A DNA stretch of 64,000 bases from DASUPK01 sp963695805 (GTDB lineage Bacteria > Actinomycetota > Thermoleophilia > Solirubrobacterales > 70-9): NCBI GenBank assembly GCA_963695805.1, contig CAVOHV010000002.1, positions 1-64,000 of the forward strand, written 5' to 3'. Below are positions 43,398 to 52,485 of this stretch, in pieces. The position numbers were made by a program, and so were the translations under genes. Under the pieces are notes generated by a model. The model ran no database searches and was not told the DNA's origin. It saw only the letters and a program-made list of their open reading frames with translations. The number at the start of each line of letters is the position of its first letter. The first letter of the stretch is position 1.

Positions 43398-44642
43398 ATG
43401 AGAAAGCTTCCTGCATGGGCGACGTGGCGGTCGCACCCGGAGTGCGGCCAGCTGACCATCGGGATCGAGGAGGAGTTCATGCTCCTGGACCCGGTCGACT
43501 GGTCGCTGGCGTTCCGCTCCGACGAGGTGCGTGCCGCCCTGCCTGTCCAGCTGCGCGACCGGGTAACGCTGGAGACGCACGCGGCCGTGATGGAGATCGC
43601 CACCGGAGTGCACCGCACCGTTGGCGACGCGGTCAGCGAGCTCTCCGGGCTGCGCGATCGCCTCGCACGAGCCCTGGCCGAGCAGAACCTGCGCGCGGCA
43701 GTCGCGGGCACCCATCCGTGCGCGGTGGCGGGCGACACAGTGCTCTCGTCGCAGCCGCGCTATCGCCAGATCGGCGATTCGATGCGCGTGCTGGCGCGCC
43801 GCGAGCCGACGTTGGCCACACACGTCCACGTCGGCGTCGCCAGCTCCGAGGACGCGATTCGGCTGCTCAACCGGGTGCGCGCGGAGCTGCCGATACTGCT
43901 TGCACTGTCGGCGAACTCACCGTTCTGGCGGGGGCGGCCCACGGGCTTCGCATCGACGCGCACGACGCTCTTCGACGCGTTCCCCCGTTCCGGGCTGCCC
44001 CGCAGCTTCAGCGGCTATGCCGATTGGATCGCGACCGTCGAGCGGCTTCTGCGCGCGGGCGCCATCTCCGACCCGTCGTTTCTGTGGTGGGACGCACGCC
44101 TGCAGCCGCGATACGGCACGGTCGAGATCCGGATCATGGACGGGCAGAGCAACATCGAGGACGTGGCCGCACTCGCGGCGTTGGTGCAGGCGCTGGCGAG
44201 CCTGGAGCTGGAGCGATGTGGCGACCCCGGCCCCGAGCCGCGGACCGACGAGCTGATCGAGGAGAACCGGTTCCTCGCCGCCCGCGATGGCATCGCTGCG
44301 CGGCTGATCGACGAGCGGACGGGCCGGCGCCTCCCTGTGATCGAGCGACTCGAGGGGCTCCTCGATGCCTGCTGCGGCCATGCGCGACGGCTCGGCTGCG
44401 AGCGCCAGCTCGACTACGTGCATCGGCTCGTTCGCCACAACGGCGCCGAGCGCCAACTCGCACACGCCCGTCGCTACGACGACCTGCGCTGCGTCACCGG
44501 CTGCCTCGCTGACGCCTACTGGCCGCTCACGTCCGCGCGCGATGACGCTGGAAGCGGCGTCCTGCGCGATCGCGGCACCGACAGCGAGGATGCCGACGGC
44601 GGCGCAGCGCCGATCCTGGAACCCGCGTCAAGGGTCGCGTAG
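43398..44642 (+). CDS. YbdK-type carboxylate-amine ligase (GCS2 family)
   Basis: 414 residues. TIGIEEEFMLLDP (ATP/metal Glu cluster), ATHVHVGVASSEDAI, SANSPFWRGRPTGFASTRT, YGTVEIRIMDGQ and a C-terminal helical region ending in a low-complexity acidic tail. The family makes weak gamma-glutamylcysteine-like amide bonds; the physiological substrate is unknown and a mycothiol-type actinobacterium would not need glutathione. Start ATG 43398. Confidence 0.85.
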   Translation: MRKLPAWATWRSHPECGQLTIGIEEEFMLLDPVDWSLAFRSDEVRAALPVQLRDRVTLETHAAVMEIATGVHRTVGDAVSELSGLRDRLARALAEQNLRAAVAGTHPCAVAGDTVLSSQPRYRQIGDSMRVLARREPTLATHVHVGVASSEDAIRLLNRVRAELPILLALSANSPFWRGRPTGFASTRTTLFDAFPRSGLPRSFSGYADWIATVERLLRAGAISDPSFLWWDARLQPRYGTVEIRIMDGQSNIEDVAALAALVQALASLELERCGDPGPEPRTDELIEENRFLAARDGIAARLIDERTGRRLPVIERLEGLLDACCGHARRLGCERQLDYVHRLVRHNGAERQLAHARRYDDLRCVTGCLADAYWPLTSARDDAGSGVLRDRGTDSEDADGGAAPILEPASRVA

Positions 44643-44654
44643 GGAGGATCGCTG

Positions 44655-44855
44655 ATGCTCGTCAGCAAGCGACTTCCATGGCGGGCGCGTCGCGGTCCCC
44701 GCGGAATGGCGCGCCACCGTCACGATCTGCCCGGTGTCCGCTTCGCTGACGATTACGATCAGGCGCACTACTCCTGCGTGTGTGGCCACGCGTTCAAGGC
44801 CGGCGTGACCAGCTCGGTTCGCTGCCCGCGGTGCGGCACGACGCAGCCTTGGTGA
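44655..44855 (+). CDS. Small zinc-ribbon protein
   Basis: 66 residues with a basic N-terminus and one zinc ribbon at the end (YSCVCGHAF, then VRCPRCGTTQPW). 12 bp behind the YbdK-like gene, probably co-transcribed. The ribbon could bind nucleic acid or a protein. Confidence 0.6.
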   Translation: MLVSKRLPWRARRGPRGMARHRHDLPGVRFADDYDQAHYSCVCGHAFKAGVTSSVRCPRCGTTQPW

Positions 44856-44884
44856 TTGCGGCTGCGGCCCGCGAACCCAGGGGC

Positions 44885-44903
44885 TCTCATAACCCGAAGG
44901 TCG
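44885..44903 (+). repeat. Initiator-tRNA fragment F (anticodon loop only)
   Basis: CTCATAACCCGAAGGTCG, after GGG; then unrelated sequence. A truncated relic of the same repeat. Confidence 0.5.
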
Positions 44904-44926
44904 TTGGCTCAGAGAATCGGCGTCCC

Positions 44927-45418
44927 TCAGGTGACTTCAGAGAGACGGCCGGTCTTAACGTCGTAGACGAAACCTCGCACCTCATCCGTCTTGGGGATGA
45001 AGGGACTTTCCTTTACTCGCTGGATGGAGTCGCGGACGTCATCTTCCAGGTGAGGAAATGATCGTGGGCTCCACTCCGGCCGCTGGCCAGTCTCCTCCTC
45101 GAGCCTCTGCTCGAACTCCGCGTCATTGAAGGTGAGCATCCCGCAGTCGGTGTGATGGATCAGCATGATCTCCTCCGTGCCGAGGAGGTGCTGGGAGATC
45201 GCCAGGGAGCGGATCTCATCGTCGGTGATCACGCCGCCCGCGTTGCGGATCACATGGGCGTCCCCGATCGAAAGCCCGAGGATCGGATACGGATTAAGCC
45301 GCGCGTCCATGCAGGCAACGATCGCGACCTTCTTGGCCGGCGGCAGTGGCAGGTCGCCCTTGTCGAAGCCCCCGGCAAAGGTCTCGTTGTTCTTCAGGAA
45401 CTCGTCGATGGCGCTCAT
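44927..45418 (-). CDS. Beta-class carbonic anhydrase
   Basis: 163 residues, a short form of the clade. ACMDARLNP supplies the first Cys and the Asp-Arg dyad; HHTDCGM supplies His and the second Cys of the zinc site; NAGGVITDDEIRSL is typical. Interconverts CO2 and bicarbonate. ATG 45418. No operon partner; the terminator-like relic at 45459-45491 lies upstream. Confidence 0.92.
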   Translation of the reverse strand: MSAIDEFLKNNETFAGGFDKGDLPLPPAKKVAIVACMDARLNPYPILGLSIGDAHVIRNAGGVITDDEIRSLAISQHLLGTEEIMLIHHTDCGMLTFNDAEFEQRLEEETGQRPEWSPRSFPHLEDDVRDSIQRVKESPFIPKTDEVRGFVYDVKTGRLSEVT

Positions 45419-45458
45419 TTGGCCCCTTTGGATTGGTTCCTCCAAGCATGTCAGGAGC

Positions 45459-45491
45459 ACTAGCCGAGGGCCATCGAAAAGAGGGTCGCTG
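45459..45491 (+). repeat. Degenerate tRNA-terminator relic G
   Basis: ACTAGCCGAGGGCCATCGAA then AAGAGGGTCGCTGG, recognisable as the ACTAGCC...GAGGGCCC part of the repeat with several changes. Confidence 0.4.
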
Positions 45492-45549
45492 GCCCGGGCC
45501 CGCCGGGGCTGATCCCGGCGGCCCGGATCCCAGCGAATAGAAGCGAGGC

Positions 45550-46047
45550 CTACGCCAGGGACTTCGCGACGTCCTCGAGGTCGTCGTAGGACTCCTGCAT
45601 CCCTTCCTCCATCCCGGAGGCGATCTGCATGTCCCGGCTCTCCTTGTTGACGCACTGGATGAGGAGCTCCATCGTCGTGCGGCCGTCGGCCTCGACGAGG
45701 GTCATGGTGTTGACGTTGGCGCTCCCGTCGGGGTCCGGGATCCCCTCGTAGGCCTCGGTCTGGACGATCCGCCCGTTCGGGACGATCTCGCGGAACTCGC
45801 CGTGGAACCCGACCTCCTGGCCATTACTGGCGTCCATGACGTAGCGCCACTTCCCGCCGACCCGCAGGTCGATCTCGGCGACCGTCATCGCGCCTCGCTG
45901 CGCACCCCACCAGCGCTTCACGAGCTCGGGCTCCGTGACCGCCCTGTAGACGAGGTTCGGCGGGGCGTCGAACTCCCTGACCACCTTGATCTGGTCGTCA
46001 GCGGGGAGGGTGACCTTTGCCTTACCGCTGTGAGTCATCGCTTCCAT
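45550..46047 (-). CDS. SRPBCC/AHSA1-family protein
   Basis: About 165 residues. VREFDAPPNLVYRAVTEPEL, WWGAQRGAMTV, GGKWRYVM and GMEEGMQESYDDLEDVA, the usual closing helix. Single-domain START-like fold binding a hydrophobic ligand. Starts within the end of the ArsR gene; of several ATGs, 46047 has the best-spaced AAAGGAG. The ArsR-SRPBCC pair is a standard arrangement. Confidence 0.9.
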   Translation of the reverse strand: MEAMTHSGKAKVTLPADDQIKVVREFDAPPNLVYRAVTEPELVKRWWGAQRGAMTVAEIDLRVGGKWRYVMDASNGQEVGFHGEFREIVPNGRIVQTEAYEGIPDPDGSANVNTMTLVEADGRTTMELLIQCVNKESRDMQIASGMEEGMQESYDDLEDVAKSLA

Positions 46048-46384
46048 CTCCATGCTCCTTTGTCTTGAGTTCTTCCAGCACCTCGTCAAGCCGCTCAAAT
46101 TGCTCCGTCCAGGTGCGCTCGTACTCCTTCACCCAGTCATGGATCGGCTTGAGCGCCTCGCCGTTGAGGCGGTAGAGGCGCTGCCTTCCTTCGCTTCTGA
46201 CCTCGACCGCACCCACCTGACGAAGCACCCGCAGGTGCTTCGAGACCTGGGGCTGGCCGAGGCCGAGCAGGGCGACGATGTCGTTCACGGGCAGCTCGCC
46301 GCCGGCGAGGGCGTCGAGGATCTGACGCCGCCGGGGCTCAGCCACCGCGTTGAACGCATCTGCTGTTGTCGCTGCCCTTGCCAT
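46022..46384 (-). CDS. ArsR-family winged-helix repressor
   Basis: 120 residues. FNAVAEPRRRQILDALAGGE, LGLGQPQVSKHLRVLRQVG as the recognition helix, SEGRQRLYRLN as the wing. No ArsR metal-binding Cys pair is present, so the effector is probably organic or redox-type. ATG 46384; overlaps the SRPBCC gene. Likely autoregulated through 46397-46416. Confidence 0.9.
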   Translation of the reverse strand: MARAATTADAFNAVAEPRRRQILDALAGGELPVNDIVALLGLGQPQVSKHLRVLRQVGAVEVRSEGRQRLYRLNGEALKPIHDWVKEYERTWTEQFERLDEVLEELKTKEHGDGSDDSQR

Positions 46385-46396
46385 CAGGAGCAATAT

Positions 46397-46416
46397 ATAT
46401 ACCTGTATCGGTATAT
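46397..46416. promoter_or_regulatory. Putative ArsR operator
   Basis: Perfect inverted repeat ATATACC-TGTATC-GGTATAT, AT-rich in a GC-rich background, 13 bp before the ArsR start. It overlaps the expected promoter. Confidence 0.65.
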
Positions 46417-46539
46417 GTCAAGGGATCTCCCGCGTTCGCTCAGCGCCTTGCAGTGCCTTGAACGGATGTCCGCCACGGCACGCACGAGACCCTCCGTTCG
46501 ACCGGCCGGAGGGTAGATTGGCTCTCCGGTGAGGCTTCC

Positions 46540-48226
46540 GTGCGCGGCGTGTTTCTATCGCTGAGGAACTACCAGCGGGACTGGGTCCGTGGGGACGTTG
46601 TTGCCGGACTGACGGTCTGGGCCGTGCTCGTGCCCTCGGCTCTGGCTTACGCGACGATCGCCGGGGTGCCGCCCGTCGTTGGTCTCTACGCGGCGCCCGC
46701 GGCGTTGGTTCTCTATGCCGCTTTGGGGAGTTCGCGGCAGCTGATCACCGGGCCGTCCGCCGCTGCCGCCGCCCTTTCTGCCGCAGTTGTCGGGAACGCC
46801 GTCGCGGGCAACGGAGATCAGTTTCTCGCCACCACGGCAGCGCTCGCGATCGGCGTCGGACTCGCCGCCTTGGTCGCCGGCGTCTTGCGGCTCGGATTCC
46901 TGGCGAACTTCATCTCCGAGCCCGTGCTCAAGGGGTTCATCGTCGGCCTGGCGCTGACGATCATGGTCGGCCAGCTCCCGAAGCTGTTTGGAATCGAATC
47001 GGGCACCGGTGACTTCTTCGAGCGAGCCTGGGACTTTCTGACCAACCTCGATCAGACCGATGGCCTGACGCTGCTGGTCGGGATCGGGTCGCTCGCGGTC
47101 CTGTTCGGGGTTCCTCGGGTGGCGCCCGCGATCCCGGGGACGCTGGTAGCTGTTGTCCTGGGAATCGGCGTCGTCGAGCTCTTCGACCTCGGCGACCACG
47201 GGGTGACAATCGTCGGCTCGATCAACTCTGGCCTGCCTTCGCTCGACCTCCCCGACGTCAGCCTCGACCGCTTCGGGGGCATGATGGCCGCAGCCCTGGG
47301 GGTGATGCTCGTCGGTTTTGCGGAGAGCCTGGGAACCGCCAAGACCTTTGCGCGGCGGGAAAACCGAGAGATAGACGCGAATCGTGAGCTGATTAGCCTG
47401 GGCGCCGCGAACCTCGGCGCTGGGATCTCCGGTGGGTTCGCCGTCAACGGCAGCCTCTCGAAGACGGCGGTGAACAGCACCGCCGGCGGGCGAACCCAGC
47501 TTGTCGGCCTGATCGCCGCCGGCCTGACGATTCTCACCTTGCTCCTTCTGACGGGCTATTTCGAGAGCCTGCCCGTGGCGACACTTGGCGGCCGTGGTGA
47601 TCGCCGCCCTGGTCGACTTGATCGACTTCCCGACGCTGCGCGACTACTACCGCGTCTACACCAAGCGGCTCGGCCAGGCCTACGGCTTTGCGGCCAGGGC
47701 GGACTTCATCGCCGCGATCGCCGCGATGCTCGGAGTGATGGTCTTCGGCACCCTGGCGGGGTTGTTCACCGGAGTATTGATTTCGCTCCTGCTCCTTCTC
47801 TACCGCACCTCACGGCCTCCGGTGGCCGAGCTCGGGAGAGTTCCCGGGGACAGCGGTCACTTCTCGGATCTTGATCGGCATCCGGAGAACCAGCGGGTCG
47901 AGGGCATCGCCGTGTTGAGGATCGAGGGCGGGCTCTACTTCGCCAATGCCACACCGGTCGCAGCCGAGATCCGAAGCGCGGCACACCGCGATGACGTTCG
48001 CGCGGTGGTCGTCGACGCGGAGACGGTGCCGTTCATCGACGTGACCGCTGCCCAGATTCTCGACCAGCTGGCGCGAGAGCTGCAGGCGGACGGCATCCGA
48101 CTGGTGATCGCGCGGAACATCGGTCAGGTTCGTGATGTCGTTGGCGCAGCCCTGGGTGATTCGATTCTTGATACCGCGTATCCGACGGTCGACGAGGCCG
48201 TGAGGCGGGTCGTCGCAGAGGTTTGA
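46540..48226 (+). CDS. SulP-family anion transporter with C-terminal STAS domain (frameshifted)
   Basis: About 561 residues. Membrane part ~20-430 with VVAGLTVWAVLVPSALAYA, GPSAAAAALSA and FVNG-like GGFAVNGSLSKTAVN. The STAS domain (~450-560) has EGIAVLRIEGGLYFANA and VVVDAETVPFIDVTAA. A one-base change near 47585-47592 interrupts TM 10-11 (VATL / AAVVIAALVDLI). Exchanges sulfate or bicarbonate; the latter would fit the carbonic anhydrase 1 kb away. GTG start 46540. Confidence 0.8.
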
Positions 48227-48288
48227 GGACCCGGCACGTCAGGAGCTCGAGCGATCGAAACCTGGACCGTGTGTTACCACTCCGCCAA

Positions 48289-48711
48289 ATGGCGGTCACC
48301 GATTTCTCCACCAAGGCGGCGGTCGTCGTGCGCGACGATCTGGTGCCGTGGCAACGCCTGAACGTGACCGCATTTCTTGTCAGCGGGCTGATCGGAGCGG
48401 CTGAAGCTGAAGCCATCGGGGACGCGTATGAGGACGCCGATGGCATTGCGTACCTGCCGCTGCTCGTTCAACCGTTGCTCGTCTTCGAGGCTTCCGCGGA
48501 TCAGCTGCAGCGAGCAAGGGCGAAGGCGTCAAATCGCGGTGTGGCGCTTGCCATTTACACCGCCGAGATGTTCACGACCGGAAACGACGCGGAGAACCGA
48601 GCGGCCGTCCGCGCGGTCCCCACGGAGGAACTCGACCTGGTGGGGATCGGGATCCGGACCAACCACCGCGACGCGGACGCCGTGCTTCGCGGCATGAGGC
48701 GTCACCCATGA
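48289..48711 (+). CDS. DUF2000 family protein
   Basis: 140 residues. VVVRDDLVPWQRLNVTAFLV, IAYLPLLVQPLLVFEA, ALAIYTAEMFTTGNDAENRA and DLVGIGIRTNHRDADAVLRG follow the DUF2000 (peptidyl-tRNA hydrolase 2-like fold) pattern. No known activity. Close behind SulP (62 nt). Confidence 0.75.
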   Translation: MAVTDFSTKAAVVVRDDLVPWQRLNVTAFLVSGLIGAAEAEAIGDAYEDADGIAYLPLLVQPLLVFEASADQLQRARAKASNRGVALAIYTAEMFTTGNDAENRAAVRAVPTEELDLVGIGIRTNHRDADAVLRGMRRHP

Positions 48712-48754
48712 CCGGCGCACATCGCACGTGCGGCGGCCCTTGGTGTTTCCGGGG

Positions 48755-50173
48755 TCAGGCCTCGGCAAGGCTCGGGAGCGCGCCCTCGGCGACGGCGCGT
48801 GCAACCCGATCGTGGTCGTCCTCGTTCTGGTCGGCATAGGCGAGTGAAAAGGACTCGATCGCGCGGTCGAAGCGATCCGACTCGCCGAGGTACCCGGCGA
48901 TCATCGGAGCGCGTCCCGTGCGGGCGTGCGCGCGGGCCAGCGCCCAGCCGCACAGGGCGGCGTACCTTTCGAGTTGACGCGGCTTCATCCTTGGGATGTC
49001 CATATCTCCCTTCATGTCTCTCAGCTGGCGCACGTAGTACTGCTTCGGCGTCGTGCGGTCCGAGCCGACCGCGGTCGTCCAGCCGAGGAAGGGGTCACCG
49101 GCGGCCTGCATCAGCCGCTGTCCAGCAACGACGCGCTCGCCTTGGTGCTCGTAGATGCTCGCGCCCGCGTAGGGCGCCAAGACCGACTGCTGCGCCTCCT
49201 TGATCTGGAGGAACAGTGGCGATCCTCGCGTATCACCCATCAAGAGCAGCACGAACGCCTCGGTGCCCACAGAACCCACACCTACGACCTTGCGTGCGAA
49301 GTCCGCGAACCAGTGGCGATTGACCACCTCGCGCAGCTCGACCGGAAGCGTCTGCTCATAGGAGGCCATCGCCTCCCGTAGAACCTCCCTCATATCGGAG
49401 TGCTCCTCGACCGGCACACGCACGATCAGCGGCGGCGCGGACTGGATCCGGTACTCGCCGTCGACCTGCTGGCATAGCTTCGCGAGCGCGGCCACGCTGG
49501 TCCTGCTCTTCGCCTTCTCGATCAAACGGTGGCGCCGGCGCACGTCGGCTTCGGACTCAACGGCGTCATAGATTCGAACCAGGCCGTCGACATCGATCCG
49601 CGAGTACCAGACGTCAATGAAGCTCATGCCGGCGAAGCGCTGCATCTGAGTGCGGTAGGCCCTGGCCGAGCCACGCGCCGCCGCACGTCCTCGCGAATCG
49701 GCGAAGCCGTGATCGCGTGCGGCGACAACAACGCTCGCGGCCAACCGCTTGACGTCCCACTCGAATGATGCGGGCAGCGTCTCGTCGAAGTCGTTCACGT
49801 CGAACACGAGGCGCCGATCGGGCGCGGCGAAGAGGCCGAAGTTCAGCAGGTGGGCGTCGCCGCAGGCCTGCACACGGATGTCCGTCGTCGGCGTGTGGTC
49901 CAGGTCCCACGTCATTGGTGCCGCCGCTCCGCGGAAGTAGGGAAATTGGGATTCCGCCATCCGCGTATGGCGGATCCCGACGATCTCGGGCACGCGGCTC
50001 GCTGCCTGCTCCTGCAGGATGGCGACGGGGTCCGGCCGGTCGGGCGGAGGATTCCACTCCGCGTGGCTCGAACGGCTGACGACCTTGCGTCGCGCACGAC
50101 CGAGCCGGCGCCATTCCTCCGGGGCCAACACCTCGTGCGGCGGGGACACGATCCCGGGCGTGAGCTTGGCCAC
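48755..50173 (-). CDS. DUF2252 family protein
   Basis: 472 residues. Diagnostic segments: CGDAHLLNFGLFAAPDRRLVFD as the kinase-like catalytic loop, NDFDETLPASFEWDVKRLAAS, and KQYYVRQLRDMKG near the end. Family shows a protein-kinase-like fold (HGD-type motif reads CGDAHLLN), likely phosphorylating a small molecule, but unproven. GTG/ATG start at 50173. Confidence 0.85.
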   Translation of the reverse strand: MAKLTPGIVSPPHEVLAPEEWRRLGRARRKVVSRSSHAEWNPPPDRPDPVAILQEQAASRVPEIVGIRHTRMAESQFPYFRGAAAPMTWDLDHTPTTDIRVQACGDAHLLNFGLFAAPDRRLVFDVNDFDETLPASFEWDVKRLAASVVVAARDHGFADSRGRAAARGSARAYRTQMQRFAGMSFIDVWYSRIDVDGLVRIYDAVESEADVRRRHRLIEKAKSRTSVAALAKLCQQVDGEYRIQSAPPLIVRVPVEEHSDMREVLREAMASYEQTLPVELREVVNRHWFADFARKVVGVGSVGTEAFVLLLMGDTRGSPLFLQIKEAQQSVLAPYAGASIYEHQGERVVAGQRLMQAAGDPFLGWTTAVGSDRTTPKQYYVRQLRDMKGDMDIPRMKPRQLERYAALCGWALARAHARTGRAPMIAGYLGESDRFDRAIESFSLAYADQNEDDHDRVARAVAEGALPSLAEA

Positions 50174-50198
50174 GCGGCGAGTATGGCAGCGGCGGCCC

Positions 50199-51017
50199 TT
50201 AGCGCTTCACTGTCACCCGCAGGAAGGTCGCCGGGATCGAGGTGGCCTCGTCGCTCGTGTTCTGTTCGTTGAACAGGGCGTCGAGCTCAGCGTCCAGGTC
50301 AGCCTCGCGGCCGTCGGCTGCCGCCGCCTCGAATGCGTTCATGGTCGGCCCGTAATAGCTCCTGAACACAGTCACCAGCTCCGACGGTGAACCGGGGTAG
50401 TTGAAGGTGTAGGTGTCGTTTTCGAACGAGATCCTCTCCTTCGGGACTCCAGCTGCCCCGAACCGCTCGATCACCTCGTCCTCTACACCCCAGGTCATCG
50501 GGCTGATGAAGCCCTCAGGGGGCGGCGGGGCATAGGAGGAACTGATCTTCAGGATCTGGGCGACCAGGGTGGGGTCGTTCGGGATCCAGTTCCCCATCAC
50601 GATCCGTCCTCCCGGTTTCGTCACCCGGACCATCTCACTGGCCACATCGAGCGGCTTGGGAGCGAACATCGCCCCGAAGATGCTGACCACGAGGTCGAAG
50701 CTCTCGTCATCGAGCTGGTTCAGGTCCGTGGCATCACCCTCCTGGAACCGCAGGTTGGTCAGGCCGAGCTCCCCGGCGCGTTCGTTGCCGGCGGCGACCA
50801 GGTTGCTGGCGATGTCGACGCCCAGTACGTCTGCCCCCAGCTGAGCGGCGGGCACAGCGGTCGTTCCATCGCCGCAACCGAGGTCGAGCACGTCGAGCCC
50901 GTTGGTGATCCCCAACTTGCCGACAAGCGCCTCACCGCTCTCTCGCATGCTCGCCGCGATCTGGGTGAAGTCGCCCTTCTCCCACAACGCCTTGTTCGGA
51001 TTCGTCGTCGCAGTCAT
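50199..51017 (-). CDS. Class I SAM-dependent methyltransferase
   Basis: 272 residues. VLDLGCGDGTTAVPAA (motif I), LGVDIASNLV (acidic end of strand 2), DLVVSIFGAMFAP (motif IV), KPGGRIVMGNW. It shares layout, including IFGAMFAP and a YYGPT segment, with 53700-54512, so the two are paralogues. Substrate unknown. Confidence 0.85.
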   Translation of the reverse strand: MTATTNPNKALWEKGDFTQIAASMRESGEALVGKLGITNGLDVLDLGCGDGTTAVPAAQLGADVLGVDIASNLVAAGNERAGELGLTNLRFQEGDATDLNQLDDESFDLVVSIFGAMFAPKPLDVASEMVRVTKPGGRIVMGNWIPNDPTLVAQILKISSSYAPPPPEGFISPMTWGVEDEVIERFGAAGVPKERISFENDTYTFNYPGSPSELVTVFRSYYGPTMNAFEAAAADGREADLDAELDALFNEQNTSDEATSIPATFLRVTVKR

Positions 51018-51117
51018 CGTCCTGTTCCAATCCTTTGTTCGAGGTTGATTGAGTTAGGAGATAGATACGACCTGAGATAGGAACGAGATTGCAGAGGCCA
51101 GGTTTGTGTGCGCGGAC

Positions 51118-52320
51118 TCACGCGGCGGAGATGACCTGTTCGGCCGCCCGCCGCCCACTCCGCAGCGCCCCCTCCATCAGCCCGTGCCATTCGCCGGCCG
51201 TGTGTTCCCCGGCGAAGTACAGCGTGCCGATCGGCCGGGCGAGGTCATCGTCGCGAAGTGGCGATGAGATCGTGCGAGCCGAGTAGGAGCCCCGCACCCA
51301 GGGATCGTCGTCCCAGCTCGAGAGCAGGGCGCCCTTGGGCTCGAGGTCGAGGTCCTGGCGAAGCGCAAGCAGAGCGGCGACCCAGCGCTCGACGTCGTCG
51401 GAGCCGCCGAGGGCCTGGACCGCGGAACTCGTGCCCGTGTAGCCGACCACGAAGGGAGCGGGCTCACCATCCGCGCCGAGTTGCGTGTAGGTCCAGAAGT
51501 GACCGGCCACGGACATGATCGCGCTCGGCGGCGCCGGCGAGCGCAGGCGCAGGAAGAGCTTCGAGTTCTGGCCGTAGGTGACCGTGCGCAGGGCCTCGGC
51601 GGTCGCGCCCTCGAGTGGAGGGTCGAACTCGATCTCGGCGAGCGGCGCGGTGGGGATCGCGACCACCACCGCGTCCGCCTCGATCTCGTCCCGTTCGGTC
51701 GCGACCCGCACCTCTCCGTCCGACCAGCGCACCCTCCGCACCGGGGACGAGAGATACACAGCATCCCCGAGCTCGGCCGCCAGCGCGTCGGCCAGCCGCA
51801 TGTTGCCGCCCTCCAGCGTGTGGTTGTCGAAATCGCCGAAGGTCGACGCTCCCTCGTCGAGCACCGAGGCCTCGAGGTCGTCGACGGGGTGGCCATTCGA
51901 GATCGCCACACGCGTCCGAATCAGCGCCTCCACCGGCGGGTCAAGATCCAGGGCGGCGATCACGTCGGCGGCGCTCGCCGCATCCGGCATCCGGCTGTCG
52001 GCGATGCGGGTGAAGGCATCCTCGAGGTCGGCCTTGGGGACGGCCTCGTCGCCGACGGGCACGCGCCGTCCGTACGGCGTCCCCTTGAGCACCATCGGGA
52101 TCCCGAAGCGGGTGGCCAGTGCCTCCATCGACTCGTAACCGGGCAGGATGAACTCGGCGCCGCGCTCGACGATCGCCCCATCGCCGAAGGGCACCGACCA
52201 GACGCGGCCCCCCACGCGGTCGCGGGCCTCGAGCACGGTCACCTCCGCTCCGTCGGCGCGCAGGGCGTCAGCCGCGGCGAGGCCCGCGAACCCGGCGCCG
52301 ATGACGACGACCCGCTTCAT
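51118..52320 (-). CDS. Flavin-containing amine oxidase
   Basis: 400 residues. VVVIGAGFAGLAAADALR, TVLEARDRVGGRVWS and the closing LYFAGEHTAGEWHGLMEGAL, which is the FAD-contact signature of monoamine oxidases. The Lys of the active site seen in animal enzymes is replaced. Probably oxidises a polyamine or amino acid. Full length, ATG 52320. Confidence 0.9.
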   Translation of the reverse strand: MKRVVVIGAGFAGLAAADALRADGAEVTVLEARDRVGGRVWSVPFGDGAIVERGAEFILPGYESMEALATRFGIPMVLKGTPYGRRVPVGDEAVPKADLEDAFTRIADSRMPDAASAADVIAALDLDPPVEALIRTRVAISNGHPVDDLEASVLDEGASTFGDFDNHTLEGGNMRLADALAAELGDAVYLSSPVRRVRWSDGEVRVATERDEIEADAVVVAIPTAPLAEIEFDPPLEGATAEALRTVTYGQNSKLFLRLRSPAPPSAIMSVAGHFWTYTQLGADGEPAPFVVGYTGTSSAVQALGGSDDVERWVAALLALRQDLDLEPKGALLSSWDDDPWVRGSYSARTISSPLRDDDLARPIGTLYFAGEHTAGEWHGLMEGALRSGRRAAEQVISAA

Positions 52321-52485
52321 TCATCTCCCAGTCGCTCACGCTTCACCCCCGGGATCCTCCCATCAGGGGATCGTCACGCGTCCCGAACCTCGCTGTGCCT
52401 GAGGCGGGGCGACCGCCGGCCTCGGCCGGCGGTCGCCCCTGGCTTGGGGTGGTTCGGCGCCGGTCCGGAACCAGGCGCCATGCGT

